Assembly (NCBI GenBank): GCA_036374175.1
Contig: DASUUH010000124.1
Coordinates: 1-64,000, forward strand
Direction: 5' to 3'
DNA length: 64,000 bases
DNA from: JASLBX01 sp036374175
GTDB lineage: Bacteria; Actinomycetota; Actinomycetes; Jiangellales; Jiangellaceae
The notes under the pieces were generated by a model, which was not told the origin of the DNA, searched no databases, and saw nothing but the letters and a program-made list of their open reading frames with translations. The position numbers were made by a program, and so were the translations under genes. This document shows positions 53,762 through 62,692 of the stretch, in pieces. Each line of letters starts with the position of its first letter. Within the stretch, counting starts at the first letter, position 1.

Positions 53762-55879
53762 GTGGGACTTGTTCCTACCGTGAACACGGGACTGCTTCGC
53801 CTCATAACGTCCTGGATCGTTGCGGCGCGCCGCGTCATCGCCCTGGTGGCGGTGAGCGGCCTGGCGGGCCTTGTGGTGGCGGGCCTCGCCGCTCCGGTGG
53901 TGACCGGCATCGGAGTAGGAGCACGTGATGGTGCGCAAGCGTTCACCGAAATGCCCGCAGAGCTGGAAATTCCACCGCTTGCCGAGCGGTCGCGAATGAC
54001 CGACAACGACGGCAACACCCTGGCGGTCTTCTTCGAGGAGAACCGGATCGAAGTACCCCTGGACAAGATTTCCCAGCAGATGCAGGACGCCATCTTGGCG
54101 ATCGAGGATCACCGGTTCTACGAGCACGGTCCACTCGACGTCCAGGGCGCGTCGCGGGCGCTGGTCAGCAACCTGCAGGCCGGTGAGACGACCAGTGGTG
54201 GTTCCACTCTCACCCAGCAGTACGTCAAGTTGATGCTGCTCGACCAGGCCGATTCCGCGGAGGAGCGAACAGCGGCGCTGGCCGATTCCGGGCCGCAGGG
54301 CTACTTCCGTAAGCTCCGTGAGCTTCGCCTTGCGCTCGGCGTCGAGCAGCAGATGACCAAAGACGAGATCTTGCAGGGTTACCTCAACATCGCCAACTTC
54401 GGCGGCCCACCCGGGCGCAGTAACTACGGCGTCGAAGCGGCCGCACGTTATTACTTCGACTCCAAAGCGAAGGACTTGACGTTGACCCAGGCGGCGACGC
54501 TGGCCGGCCTGGTACAGCGGCCCACCGAATACAACCCGGAGGACAATCCCGAAGCCGCCATCGGCCGCCGCAACACCGTCATCACCCGGATGGCCGAGCT
54601 TGGCATGATCAGCGAAGACGAGGCCAAGGAGGCCCGGCAGGCCGACCTCGGACTCGACGTGGACGACTCGCGCAGCGGCTGCGTGTCGTCGTGGGCTCCG
54701 TGGTTCTGCGACTACGCCGTCAATGAACTCCTCCAGATGGAGGAGCTGGGAGAAACCCCGGATGAGCGGATGGACGCACTGCGGCGCGGCGGGCTGAAGA
54801 TCGTCACCACCCTCGATCGCGACATCCAGCGGGCGGCGGACGACGCGGTCAGCGACCGGGTTGCACCGACCGACGGCGCAGTAGGAACCCTCGCCATGGT
54901 CGAGCCGGGCAGCGGAGAGATCAAGGCGCTGTCGAACTCGCGGGAGTACGGCCCGGAGGGCGAGGGCCGGTCGATGATCAACTACGCCGTCGACAAGAGA
55001 ATGGGCAACTCCAACGGCATCCAGGCCGGTTCGGCGTTCAAGCCCTTCGTCCTGGCCGCGGCACTCAATCAGGGGATGGAGCCGGATCTGGAGATCAACT
55101 CTCCAGAGCGCGTCGACGTTTCCGGCGAGTGGTTCGAGGCCTGCTGGAACGACCAGTCGCGAGTCCGCGACTCCGACTATGAGCCGGAGAACTCCACCCG
55201 GGGTGGCCGCCTCACGATGCGTGAGGCGACGGAGTACTCGACCAACACCTACTTCGTCCAACTCCTCCAGCGCACTGGCATCTGCGAGCCGGCCAAGATC
55301 GCGGAGGATTCCGGGGTGTGGAAGCAGGTGCCGCACACGACCGAACCGCAGCCGCTGGATCAGGTGCCATCGTTCACGCTGGGATCCAACACCGTGGCAC
55401 CGCTCGGCATGGCCGAGGCGTTCGCGATGTTCGCCAACCGCGGTGAGCACTGCGCTTCGTTCGCGGTGGCCGAGGTGGTGGATCGCAAGGGCGACCCGGT
55501 GATCGAGCAGGAGCCGGAATGTGACCGGGTGCTGGACAAGGACGTCGCTGACATGACCAACGACATCCTGCGCGGGGTCATCGAGAACGATGGCGCGACC
55601 GGTAACGCAATGCAGCTGGACGGCGACCGGCCGGCCGCCGGCAAGACCGGGACCACGAACCGCAATGTTGCGGTGTGGTTCGTCGGCTACACACCTCAGT
55701 TGTCGGCCGCAGCGGCCGTCGCCGACCTTGATCCGCCCCAGACCTCCCTGAGCGGGCGTACGTTCAACGGCGATCGCATCTCGCAGGCCTACGGCAGCAC
55801 CTTGCCCGGCCCGATCTGGCGCGAAGCCATGGACGAGGCGCTCGAGGACGAACCCGAAGAGGACTTCAAAGAACCGTAA
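53762..55879 (+). CDS. Bifunctional class A penicillin-binding protein
   Basis: A peptidoglycan polymerase and cross-linker of about 705 residues. N-terminal membrane anchor (about residues 15-50), glycosyltransferase domain with AIEDHRFYEHGPLDVQGASR and SGGSTLTQQYVK, then transpeptidase domain with the active-site serine in AGSAFKPF, the SxN motif in YSTNTYF and KTGTTNRN. It lacks the PASTA repeat found in some actinobacterial PBPs and ends in an acidic tail. GTG at 53762 and an internal GTG at 53780 are both possible starts. No hypoxia box is visible, so it may not belong to the island's regulon. Confidence 0.93.
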   Translation: MGLVPTVNTGLLRLITSWIVAARRVIALVAVSGLAGLVVAGLAAPVVTGIGVGARDGAQAFTEMPAELEIPPLAERSRMTDNDGNTLAVFFEENRIEVPLDKISQQMQDAILAIEDHRFYEHGPLDVQGASRALVSNLQAGETTSGGSTLTQQYVKLMLLDQADSAEERTAALADSGPQGYFRKLRELRLALGVEQQMTKDEILQGYLNIANFGGPPGRSNYGVEAAARYYFDSKAKDLTLTQAATLAGLVQRPTEYNPEDNPEAAIGRRNTVITRMAELGMISEDEAKEARQADLGLDVDDSRSGCVSSWAPWFCDYAVNELLQMEELGETPDERMDALRRGGLKIVTTLDRDIQRAADDAVSDRVAPTDGAVGTLAMVEPGSGEIKALSNSREYGPEGEGRSMINYAVDKRMGNSNGIQAGSAFKPFVLAAALNQGMEPDLEINSPERVDVSGEWFEACWNDQSRVRDSDYEPENSTRGGRLTMREATEYSTNTYFVQLLQRTGICEPAKIAEDSGVWKQVPHTTEPQPLDQVPSFTLGSNTVAPLGMAEAFAMFANRGEHCASFAVAEVVDRKGDPVIEQEPECDRVLDKDVADMTNDILRGVIENDGATGNAMQLDGDRPAAGKTGTTNRNVAVWFVGYTPQLSAAAAVADLDPPQTSLSGRTFNGDRISQAYGSTLPGPIWREAMDEALEDEPEEDFKEP

Positions 55880-55955
55880 GACCGGATTTCGGGGCGCTGT
55901 CGAATCCGGCGTGCCCCCGATCGTCCTTGTGGTGTACCGACCACAAGGAGGAGCC

Positions 55956-56420
55956 ATGACCGGCGTCAACGCCATTCCCGACACGTACCCGCGCGTGACC
56001 CCGCACCTGTCGATCGAAGATTGTGCGGCAGCGTTGGACTTCTACCAGGACGTTCTCGGCGCCACGGTCCGGATGCGGATGGACGCGCCAGGGGGCCTGG
56101 TCGCACACGCGGAGATCATGCTGGGGACCTCCGTGATCATGCTTGGTGACACTGCGCTGCCGAACAGCGACCCGAGCCCGCACAAACTCGGTGGCACGCC
56201 GGTGTCGCTGTTCGTCTACGTGGAGGACGTCGACGAGGTCTTCCGCCGCGCGGTCGACGCCGGGGCGGCCGCGGTGAGCGAGCCGGAGCAGCACTTCTAC
56301 GGCGATCGGGTGGCGACCATCGACGACCCGTTCGGCCACCGGTGGAACCTCGCGACCCATGTGGAAGACATCGCGCCCGACGACCTAGAGCACCGCGCGG
56401 CCGAGGCGATGGCCTCGTAA
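55956..56420 (+). CDS. VOC (glyoxalase-like) family protein
   Basis: A 154-residue VOC protein of the PhnB/YdcE-like subgroup (TPHLSIEDCAAALDFYQDVL, ending GHRWNLATHVEDI). Metal-ligand residues are only partly evident. A strong AAGGAGGAG site precedes the ATG. It is 31 bp upstream of the YCII gene and probably part of the same transcript as the ECF sigma factor. Confidence 0.87.
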   Translation: MTGVNAIPDTYPRVTPHLSIEDCAAALDFYQDVLGATVRMRMDAPGGLVAHAEIMLGTSVIMLGDTALPNSDPSPHKLGGTPVSLFVYVEDVDEVFRRAVDAGAAAVSEPEQHFYGDRVATIDDPFGHRWNLATHVEDIAPDDLEHRAAEAMAS

Positions 56421-56451
56421 CGTGACCCACAGGCAGCAGGGAGGGCCACCA

Positions 56452-56802
56452 GTGAAGTACGTGCTCTTATTCGTGGACACCGAGCAGTTCAGTAATGATC
56501 TACAGGCGATGGGCCCGGTTGAGCGGGCGCGGGCGTACGAGCGGGCCAACCAGTGGTTCGCCGAACACGCCGACCGCATCACCGGCGGCAGCAAACTCCA
56601 GGAGCCGGATACCGCAACGACGGTCCGGTTGGACCGAGGCGAGCCGATGATCTTCGACGGCCCGTTCGTGGAAGGCAAGGAGGTCGTCAGCGGCTACGCC
56701 GAGATCGATGTCGCTGACCTGGGCGAAGCCATCCGCATGGTCAAGACCTGGCCCGGCTGCCCGGTCGTTGAGATCCGGCCCCTGGAGCCGGCGCGTTTGT
56801 GA
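56452..56802 (+). CDS. YCII/DGPF-family protein
   Basis: A 116-residue protein of the YCII-related (DGPF) family. The naming motif appears as IFDGPFVEGKEVVSGYAEID. Such proteins are regularly encoded beside ECF42 sigma factors and may act as their effectors or targets. GTG at 56452 follows AGGGAGGGCC. The stop overlaps the sigma factor start by 4 bp (GTGA). Confidence 0.88.
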   Translation: MKYVLLFVDTEQFSNDLQAMGPVERARAYERANQWFAEHADRITGGSKLQEPDTATTVRLDRGEPMIFDGPFVEGKEVVSGYAEIDVADLGEAIRMVKTWPGCPVVEIRPLEPARL

Positions 56803-57992
56803 CCGAGGCGTCGCATGCCGAGCTGGCCCGCGTGGTGCGCGAATACGCGGGCCGGCTCGCCGCGTCGCTGGTAGAGCTGATTGGCGACTTCAGCATGGCG
56901 GAGGACCTCGTCCAGGACGCCGTCGTCGCGGCATTGCAGCGCTGGCCCGTCGACGGCATCCCTGATCGGCCGGACGCCTGGCTGTTCACCGTCGCCCGCC
57001 GACGCGGCCTGGATGTGCTGCGGCGCGAGAGCAACTACCGCCGCAAGCTCGCGCAAGTGCAGTGGCCCGTCGAGCACCAGCAGGACGACCGGCTCCGGCT
57101 GGTGTTCACCTGTTGCCACCCGGCGCTGCCGCGAGCCGCACAGATCGCGTTGACCCTGCGAGTGGTGTGCGGCCTCACGACCGAGCAGATCGCCCGCGCC
57201 TTCCTGGTGCCCGCGTCGACGGTGGCACAGCGGATCACCAGAGCCAAACGAAAGATCACCGACGCCGGCATTCCATACCGGATGCCCACCGGCGACGAGT
57301 TGGGCGCGCGTCTGTCCGATGTGCTCGCGGTGATCTACCTGCTGTTTAACGAGGGGTATCTGGCCACGGCCGACCAGGCCCAATCGCACGATCTGGTCGA
57401 AGACGCCGAATGGCTGGCCCGGCTGCTGTACGGCCTGATGCCCAAAGAACCCGAGGTGGCGGGCCTGCTCGCGCTGATCCGGCTGCATCGGGCCCGGGTC
57501 ACCGCCCGCTTCGACGCGGACGGCGGGCTGGTGCTGCTCCGGGATCAGGACCGGTCGCGATGGGATCGAGCCGCGATCGAGGACGCCACGGCGTTGCTCG
57601 TGCGCGCGGCGTCCCGGCACCGCCCCGGGCCGTACCAACTCCAGGCGGCGATCGTGGCGTGTCACGCCGAAGCCGAGCGCTGGGAAGACACCGACTGGGA
57701 GCAGATCGTCGTGCTGTACGACATGTTGCTGCACCTCGCCCCTTCGCCGGTGACCCGCCTGCACCGGACGATAGCGCTGCGATACACCGCCGGGCCGGAG
57801 AAGGCCATGGCCGAACTGGACGAACTTGCCGGCCAACTGGACCGCTACCACCTGTTCCACGCGACCCGTGCCGAACTGATGCGCGAGCTTGGCCGCCCGG
57901 ACGAGGCGCGCGCCGCCGACCAGAGGGCACTGGAGCTGACCGCCAACCCGGCCGAACAGGCAGTACTACGCGAGCGCCTCAGCTGGCGGTAG
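56799..57992 (+). CDS. ECF42-type RNA polymerase sigma factor
   Basis: A 397-residue extracytoplasmic-function sigma factor. Region 2 (FSMAEDLVQDAVVAALQRW) and region 4 (LTLRVVCGLTTEQIARAFLV) lie in the first 170 residues; the long C-terminal domain of about 210 residues (including IYLLFNEGYLAT and RLHRTIALRY) is typical of the ECF42 group, in place of an anti-sigma factor. Target promoters usually include the adjacent DGPF gene. No anti-sigma gene is nearby, consistent with the group. Confidence 0.9.
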   Translation: MTEASHAELARVVREYAGRLAASLVELIGDFSMAEDLVQDAVVAALQRWPVDGIPDRPDAWLFTVARRRGLDVLRRESNYRRKLAQVQWPVEHQQDDRLRLVFTCCHPALPRAAQIALTLRVVCGLTTEQIARAFLVPASTVAQRITRAKRKITDAGIPYRMPTGDELGARLSDVLAVIYLLFNEGYLATADQAQSHDLVEDAEWLARLLYGLMPKEPEVAGLLALIRLHRARVTARFDADGGLVLLRDQDRSRWDRAAIEDATALLVRAASRHRPGPYQLQAAIVACHAEAERWEDTDWEQIVVLYDMLLHLAPSPVTRLHRTIALRYTAGPEKAMAELDELAGQLDRYHLFHATRAELMRELGRPDEARAADQRALELTANPAEQAVLRERLSWR

Positions 57993-58016
57993 TGCGAGTC
58001 CATTGGCACGCTGGGC

Positions 58017-58031
58017 AGGACTTTCGCCCCT
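58017..58031. promoter_or_regulatory. DosR-like box upstream of ferredoxin oxidoreductase operon
   Basis: AGGACTTTCGCCCCT, a good match about 68 bp ahead of the start at 58093. No second box was recognised in the 100-bp gap. Confidence 0.6.
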
Positions 58032-58092
58032 GGGTCCACTTCAAATAGCTGGGATGTGCTGGTTGTGAACCTCGACGGAAGGACCAGCACAC

Positions 58093-58674
58093 ATGAAGCA
58101 AGTACGTATCCACGGGCGGGGTGGACAAGGCGTCGTCACCGCCGCCGAGATGCTTTCAGTTGCCGCTTTCGTCGAGGGACGGTACGCCCAGGCGTTTCCG
58201 AGCTTTGGATCCGAGCGGACGGGGGCGCCCGTGGTGGCGTTCTGCCGGATCGGCGACGTCCCGATCCGGACCCGCGAACCGGTCATGCGGCCCGACGTGC
58301 TGATCATCCAGGACGTAACCCTGCTGCACCAGGTCGACGTGTTCGAAGGACTGCGCCATGAGGGGTATGTCCTGCTGAACACGGCCGGCAGCCTCGCCGA
58401 GCTGGGCATTGAAGATCTTGAGCGAAGTCTTCCGCCGAACCATGTCGCGGCACTACCGGCGACCGAACTGGCGATGAACCACATCGGCCGCCCGGTGCCG
58501 AATGCGGCGCTGCTGGGTGGCTTCGCGGCGCTGACGCGGCTGGTTTCGATCGAGTCGGTCGCGTCGGCCATCCGGACCCGGTTCGCCGAGCGGCTCGCGG
58601 AGGCCAACATCGCGGCGGCCCGCGATGCGTACCGATTCGTCGCAGCCAGGATGGAGGAGCTGAGCCGTGCTTGA
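58093..58674 (+). CDS. porG: 2-oxoacid:ferredoxin oxidoreductase gamma subunit
   Basis: A 193-residue gamma subunit (IHGRGGQGVVTAAEML at the start, QAFPSFGSERTGAPVVAF, the family's CoA-linked signature). With the alpha and beta subunits it oxidises pyruvate or another 2-oxoacid to acyl-CoA, reducing ferredoxin. It is the first gene of a four-gene operon and overlaps the alpha gene by 8 bp. Confidence 0.93.
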   Translation: MKQVRIHGRGGQGVVTAAEMLSVAAFVEGRYAQAFPSFGSERTGAPVVAFCRIGDVPIRTREPVMRPDVLIIQDVTLLHQVDVFEGLRHEGYVLLNTAGSLAELGIEDLERSLPPNHVAALPATELAMNHIGRPVPNAALLGGFAALTRLVSIESVASAIRTRFAERLAEANIAAARDAYRFVAARMEELSRA

Positions 58675-59920
58675 GCAGATCGAAGGCTCCATGGCGGTCG
58701 CCAAGGCCGTTTCGCTGTGCCGGCCGGAAGTCATCGCCGCCTACCCCATATCGCCGCAGACGCACATCGTCGAGGCGCTCAGCGCGGCCGTGAAGTCCGG
58801 GGAGCTCACGCCGTGTGAGTTCGTCAACGTCGAATCAGAATTCGCCGCGATGTCGGTGGCCATCGGGGCATCCGCGGCCGGTGCGCGAACTTTCACGGCC
58901 ACGGCCAGCCAGGGCCTGCTGTACATGGTGGAGGCGGTCTATAACGCCTCCGGTCTCGGGTTGCCGATTGTCATGACGGTGGCGAACCGAGCGATCGGCG
59001 CGCCGATCAACATCTGGAACGACCACAGCGACTCGATGTCGCAACGCGATTCCGGCTGGATCCAGCTCTACGCCGAGGGCAACCAGGAGGCTCTCGACCT
59101 GCACATCCAGGCATTCCGGATCGCCGAGGAACTTTCCCTGCCCGTGATGGTCTGCATGGACGGGTTCGTGCTCACCCACGCATACGAGCGGGTCGACGTG
59201 CCGAACCAGGCCCAGGTGGATGCCTTCGTGCCGCCGTACGAACCCCGGCAGGTCCTCGACCCGGCCGACCCGGTGTCGATCGGTGCGATGGTCGGTCCTG
59301 AAGCGTTCACCGAGGTTCGTTACCTCGCACACGTCAAGCAACTGCAGGCGCTGGAAACCATCCCAGCCGTTGCGGCGGAGTTCGCGGCGAAGTTCGGCCG
59401 CGCCTCCGGCGGCCTGCTGCACACCTACCGCTGCGACGACGCCGAGACGATAGTGGTCGCACTGGGTTCGGTTCTCGGCACCCTCAAGGACACCGTGGAC
59501 GAGTTGCGGGGCATCGGCGTGAGGATCGGCGTTCTTGGGTTGACTTCCTTCCGGCCGTTCCCGCTGCAAGCCGTGCGCGAGGCCCTCCGGGACGCCAAGC
59601 GGGTCGTGGTCGTCGAGCGGGCCTTCTCGGCCGGTATCGGCGGCATCGTCTCCGCGAACGTCCGGATGGCACTGTCGGGACTTTCACTGCACGGTTACAC
59701 GGTCGTAGCGGGGCTCGGAGGGCGAGCGATAACTCAGGCGTCCCTGCACCGGATGCTCACCGATGCCGTCGACGACCGGCTCGAGCCGTTGACCTTCCTG
59801 GATCTAGACCGCGGCCTGGTCGAACGCGAGCTGCAGCGAATGCGCCGGCAGCGCCGCTCCGGGCCGACCGCCGAGAACATCCTCCGTGACGTGGGCGCAG
59901 TTGCCGCCCGGATCTCGTAA
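58667..59920 (+). CDS. porA: 2-oxoacid:ferredoxin oxidoreductase alpha subunit
   Basis: A 417-residue alpha subunit: GSMAVAKAVSLCRPEVIAAY, AYPISPQTHIVE and the FTATASQGLLYMVEAVYN segment are typical of pyruvate:ferredoxin oxidoreductase alpha. Length is normal. A GTG start at 58667 would be preceded by GGAGGAGCTGAGCC; the protein begins MLEQIEGSMAVA. Confidence 0.93.
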   Translation: MLEQIEGSMAVAKAVSLCRPEVIAAYPISPQTHIVEALSAAVKSGELTPCEFVNVESEFAAMSVAIGASAAGARTFTATASQGLLYMVEAVYNASGLGLPIVMTVANRAIGAPINIWNDHSDSMSQRDSGWIQLYAEGNQEALDLHIQAFRIAEELSLPVMVCMDGFVLTHAYERVDVPNQAQVDAFVPPYEPRQVLDPADPVSIGAMVGPEAFTEVRYLAHVKQLQALETIPAVAAEFAAKFGRASGGLLHTYRCDDAETIVVALGSVLGTLKDTVDELRGIGVRIGVLGLTSFRPFPLQAVREALRDAKRVVVVERAFSAGIGGIVSANVRMALSGLSLHGYTVVAGLGGRAITQASLHRMLTDAVDDRLEPLTFLDLDRGLVERELQRMRRQRRSGPTAENILRDVGAVAARIS

Positions 59921-59931
59921 AGGGAGGACCC

Positions 59932-60951
59932 GTGGCCGTCCAACCGATCAAGTTCTACCAGACCGGCAGCTTCGTCGTCGGCAACCGACTGCTCCCGCCA
60001 GAGCAGCGCTCCGTACAGGCCGATCCACAGCGGGCCAATGCCCTGACCTGCGGCCATCGGGCCTGCCAGGGCTGCGGTGAAGCACTTGGGGCGCGGTATG
60101 TCGTCGACACCGCCATGCGGGTCACCGGCAACCAGCTCATCGCAGTGAATGCGACCGGATGCCTGGAGGTGTTCTCGACGCCGTACCCGGAGACGTCGTG
60201 GCAACTGCCGTGGCTGCACTCGCTGTTCGGCAACGCACCCTCGGTGGCGACCGGAGTGGCGGCCGCGATGCGGGTCAAGGGCCGCAGTGACGTCCGCGTG
60301 CTCGCCCAAGGTGGCGACGGGGGCACGGTGGACATCGGCTTCGGCACCCTGTCCGGAATGTTCGAACGCAACGACGACGTGCTGTACGTCTGCTACGACA
60401 ACGAGGCGTACATGAACACCGGCGTCCAGCGTTCCGGGGCGACCCCGCCGGCGGCGCGTACGGCCACCACTCAGGTGGTTGGACCCGAGCCGGGCAATGT
60501 GTTCGGCCAAGGCAAGAACGCCGCGTTGATCGCGATGGCCCACGAGATCCCGTACGTCGCCACCGCGACAGTGGCCGAGCTGCGCGACCTCGAGGCGAAG
60601 GTCGAGTACGCGATGACTCTGCGCGGTGCCCGCTACCTGCACGTTCTCGTGCCGTGCCCGCTCGGCTGGGGCAGCGCGGCATCGGACACCATCCGGCTGG
60701 CGCGGCTGGCCAAAGAATCCGGCCTTTTCCCCGTCTTCGAGGCCGAACGCGGCGAGGTGACCAGCGTCTCCAAGATCCGCCGGCGGGTGCCGGTCGAGGA
60801 GTACCTGCGCATTCAGCGCCGGTACGCGCACCTGTTCGGCTCGTCGCCGCGGCCGGACGTGGTCGCTCGGCTGCAGTCGGCCGCGGACCGCAACATCGAA
60901 CGTTTCGGCCTGCTCGACACCGAGATTGTCACTGAGGAGGTGGCCTCGTGA
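59932..60951 (+). CDS. porB: 2-oxoacid:ferredoxin oxidoreductase beta subunit
   Basis: A 339-residue beta subunit that binds thiamine diphosphate (AQGGDGGTVDIGFGTLSGM) and one [4Fe-4S] cluster (GHRACQGCGEALGARYV, NATGCLE). CYDNEAYMNTGVQRSG is a pyruvate oxidoreductase motif, which favours pyruvate as substrate. GTG start at 59932 follows AAAGGGAGGACC. It overlaps the next gene by 4 bp. Confidence 0.93.
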   Translation: MAVQPIKFYQTGSFVVGNRLLPPEQRSVQADPQRANALTCGHRACQGCGEALGARYVVDTAMRVTGNQLIAVNATGCLEVFSTPYPETSWQLPWLHSLFGNAPSVATGVAAAMRVKGRSDVRVLAQGGDGGTVDIGFGTLSGMFERNDDVLYVCYDNEAYMNTGVQRSGATPPAARTATTQVVGPEPGNVFGQGKNAALIAMAHEIPYVATATVAELRDLEAKVEYAMTLRGARYLHVLVPCPLGWGSAASDTIRLARLAKESGLFPVFEAERGEVTSVSKIRRRVPVEEYLRIQRRYAHLFGSSPRPDVVARLQSAADRNIERFGLLDTEIVTEEVAS

Positions 60952-62576
60952 AGGACAAGCCGTTCGCGATCACCCTTGACGTCGGCTCCAGCCTGGCCAA
61001 CAAGACTGGCAGCTGGCGCACCGAGCGCCCGGTGTACCAGGATCTGCTGCCGCCGTGCACCAACGCATGCCCGGCGGGGGAGAGCGTCCAGCAGTGGCTG
61101 TACCACGCCGAGGAGGACGGCTACGAACAGGCCTGGCGGCAAATTATGGCCGACAACCCGTTCCCAGCGATCATGGGGCGGGTCTGCTACCGGCCGTGTG
61201 AGACCGCGTGCAACCGGGCCGAGCTCGACGAAGCGGTCGGGATCAACTCGGTCGAGCGATTCCTCGGCGACGAGGCGATCCGGCAGGGCTGGACCGTGCC
61301 GGTGCCAGACACGCCGTCGGGCAAACGCGTACTGGTGATCGGCGCCGGGCCGGCCGGTCTCGCGGCTGCGTACCACCTCGTCATGCACGGTCACGACGTG
61401 ACGATTCGCGACGCCGGCGACAAACCGGGCGGGATGATGCGGTACGGCATTCCGACCTACCGGCTGCCGCGAGACGTCCTGGACGCTGAGATCCAACGGA
61501 TCGTCGACATGGGGGTGACCCTGGAGCTGGACAGTCCGGTCGAGAACGCGGCGGACGCCATGCGGTCCGGCGGCTTCGATGCGGTGTTCCTGGCCGTTGG
61601 TGCCCACGTCAGCCGGCGGGCGTACATCCCCGCTGGTGACTCTGCCCGGATCCTCGACGCTGTGACGGTGTTGCGCAGCATGGAGGGCGAGGACGCACCA
61701 CTGCTCGGGCGGCGCGTGGCAATCTACGGCGGCGGCAACACCGCCCTGGACGTGGCCCGCACCGCCCGGCGGCTCGGCGCCACCGATCCGATGATCGTCT
61801 ACCGGCGGACCCGCGATCGGATGCCCGCGCACGACTTCGAGGTGGAGGAGGCCATCGAGGAGGGTGTGCGGATGAACTGGCTGTCCACGGTTGCCGACGT
61901 GGGCGACGGCACGATCACGATCGAGAAGATGCGGCTGGACGAGTCCGGTTTCCCGCAGCCGACGGGCGAATACGAGGAGCTGGCGGCCGACTCGCTGGTG
62001 CTGGCCATCGGACAGGTGAGCGACCTGTCCTTGCTTGAGGGAGTCGACGGCGTGGTGCTCAAGGACGCCGTCGTCGAGGTCGGGACCGACATGATGACCG
62101 GGCACCCGGGCATCTTCGCCGGCGGCGACATGGCGCCGTCCGACCGCACCGTCACCACCGCTGTCGGGCACGGCAAACTCGCGGCTCGCAACATCGACGC
62201 CTGGCTGCGGGGACGCCGCTTCGCAGCACCTGAGCCGGCCCCGCTGGCCAGCTACGACAAGCTGAACACCTGGTACTACTCCGACGCTCCGAAGCAGCGC
62301 CGGCCCCGGCTCGAGGCGGCCCGGCGGGTCGGCACGTTCGACGAAGTCGTCGGCGGGCTCGACGAGTCGACGGCGCTGTTCGAGGCGCGCCGGTGCCTGT
62401 CGTGCGGAAACTGCTTCGAGTGCGACAACTGCTACGGCGTCTGCCCCGACAACGCGATCATCAAACTGGGGCCCGGCAAGCGGTACGAGATCAACTACGA
62501 CTTCTGCAAGGGTTGCAGCCTCTGCGTGGCCGAATGCCCGGCCGGCGCGATCTCGGTCGTCCCCGAACGCACCTGA
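60948..62576 (+). CDS. NAD(P)H oxidoreductase fused to a 2[4Fe-4S] ferredoxin (POR partner)
   Basis: A 542-residue flavoprotein of the glutamate synthase small-subunit family. N-terminal cluster motif CTNACPAGESVQQW, FAD loop VIGAGPAGLAAAYH, NADPH loop YGGGNTALDVARTARR, and a C-terminal ferredoxin with CLSCGNCFECDNCYGVCP and CKGCSLCVAECPAG. It replaces the small delta ferredoxin subunit of normal pyruvate:ferredoxin oxidoreductase and would hand the electrons to NAD(P)+ directly. It ends the operon; a near-perfect 40-bp palindrome follows 31 bp after the stop. Confidence 0.9.
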   Translation: MKDKPFAITLDVGSSLANKTGSWRTERPVYQDLLPPCTNACPAGESVQQWLYHAEEDGYEQAWRQIMADNPFPAIMGRVCYRPCETACNRAELDEAVGINSVERFLGDEAIRQGWTVPVPDTPSGKRVLVIGAGPAGLAAAYHLVMHGHDVTIRDAGDKPGGMMRYGIPTYRLPRDVLDAEIQRIVDMGVTLELDSPVENAADAMRSGGFDAVFLAVGAHVSRRAYIPAGDSARILDAVTVLRSMEGEDAPLLGRRVAIYGGGNTALDVARTARRLGATDPMIVYRRTRDRMPAHDFEVEEAIEEGVRMNWLSTVADVGDGTITIEKMRLDESGFPQPTGEYEELAADSLVLAIGQVSDLSLLEGVDGVVLKDAVVEVGTDMMTGHPGIFAGGDMAPSDRTVTTAVGHGKLAARNIDAWLRGRRFAAPEPAPLASYDKLNTWYYSDAPKQRRPRLEAARRVGTFDEVVGGLDESTALFEARRCLSCGNCFECDNCYGVCPDNAIIKLGPGKRYEINYDFCKGCSLCVAECPAGAISVVPERT

Positions 62577-62607
62577 CCCTGCCGTTCGATCACGTTCGGC
62601 AGACGGC

Positions 62608-62647
62608 CCGACGTACCTACATGCACGCGTGCCTGTAGGTACGTCGG
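62608..62647. terminator. Large hairpin after the POR operon
   Basis: A 40-bp near-perfect palindrome: CCGACGTACCTACA on the left pairs with TGTAGGTACGTCGG on the right, the centre GCACGCGTGC is itself palindromic, and only one mismatch breaks the 20-bp arms. No T tract follows, which is common in actinobacterial terminators. It lies 31 bp after the stop at 62576 and 45 bp before the next start, so an operator role for the next gene cannot be excluded. Confidence 0.6.
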
Positions 62648-62692
62648 CAACACTGGTGGGCGGCCCACTCTGCCAGCAGATAGGCTGCCGGC

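Noticed and set aside
53717..55984. A 755-codon minus-strand open frame opposite the penicillin-binding protein gene
   Set aside because: It is a high-GC shadow: the plus-strand frame has all PBP motifs and the minus frame has no recognisable domain.
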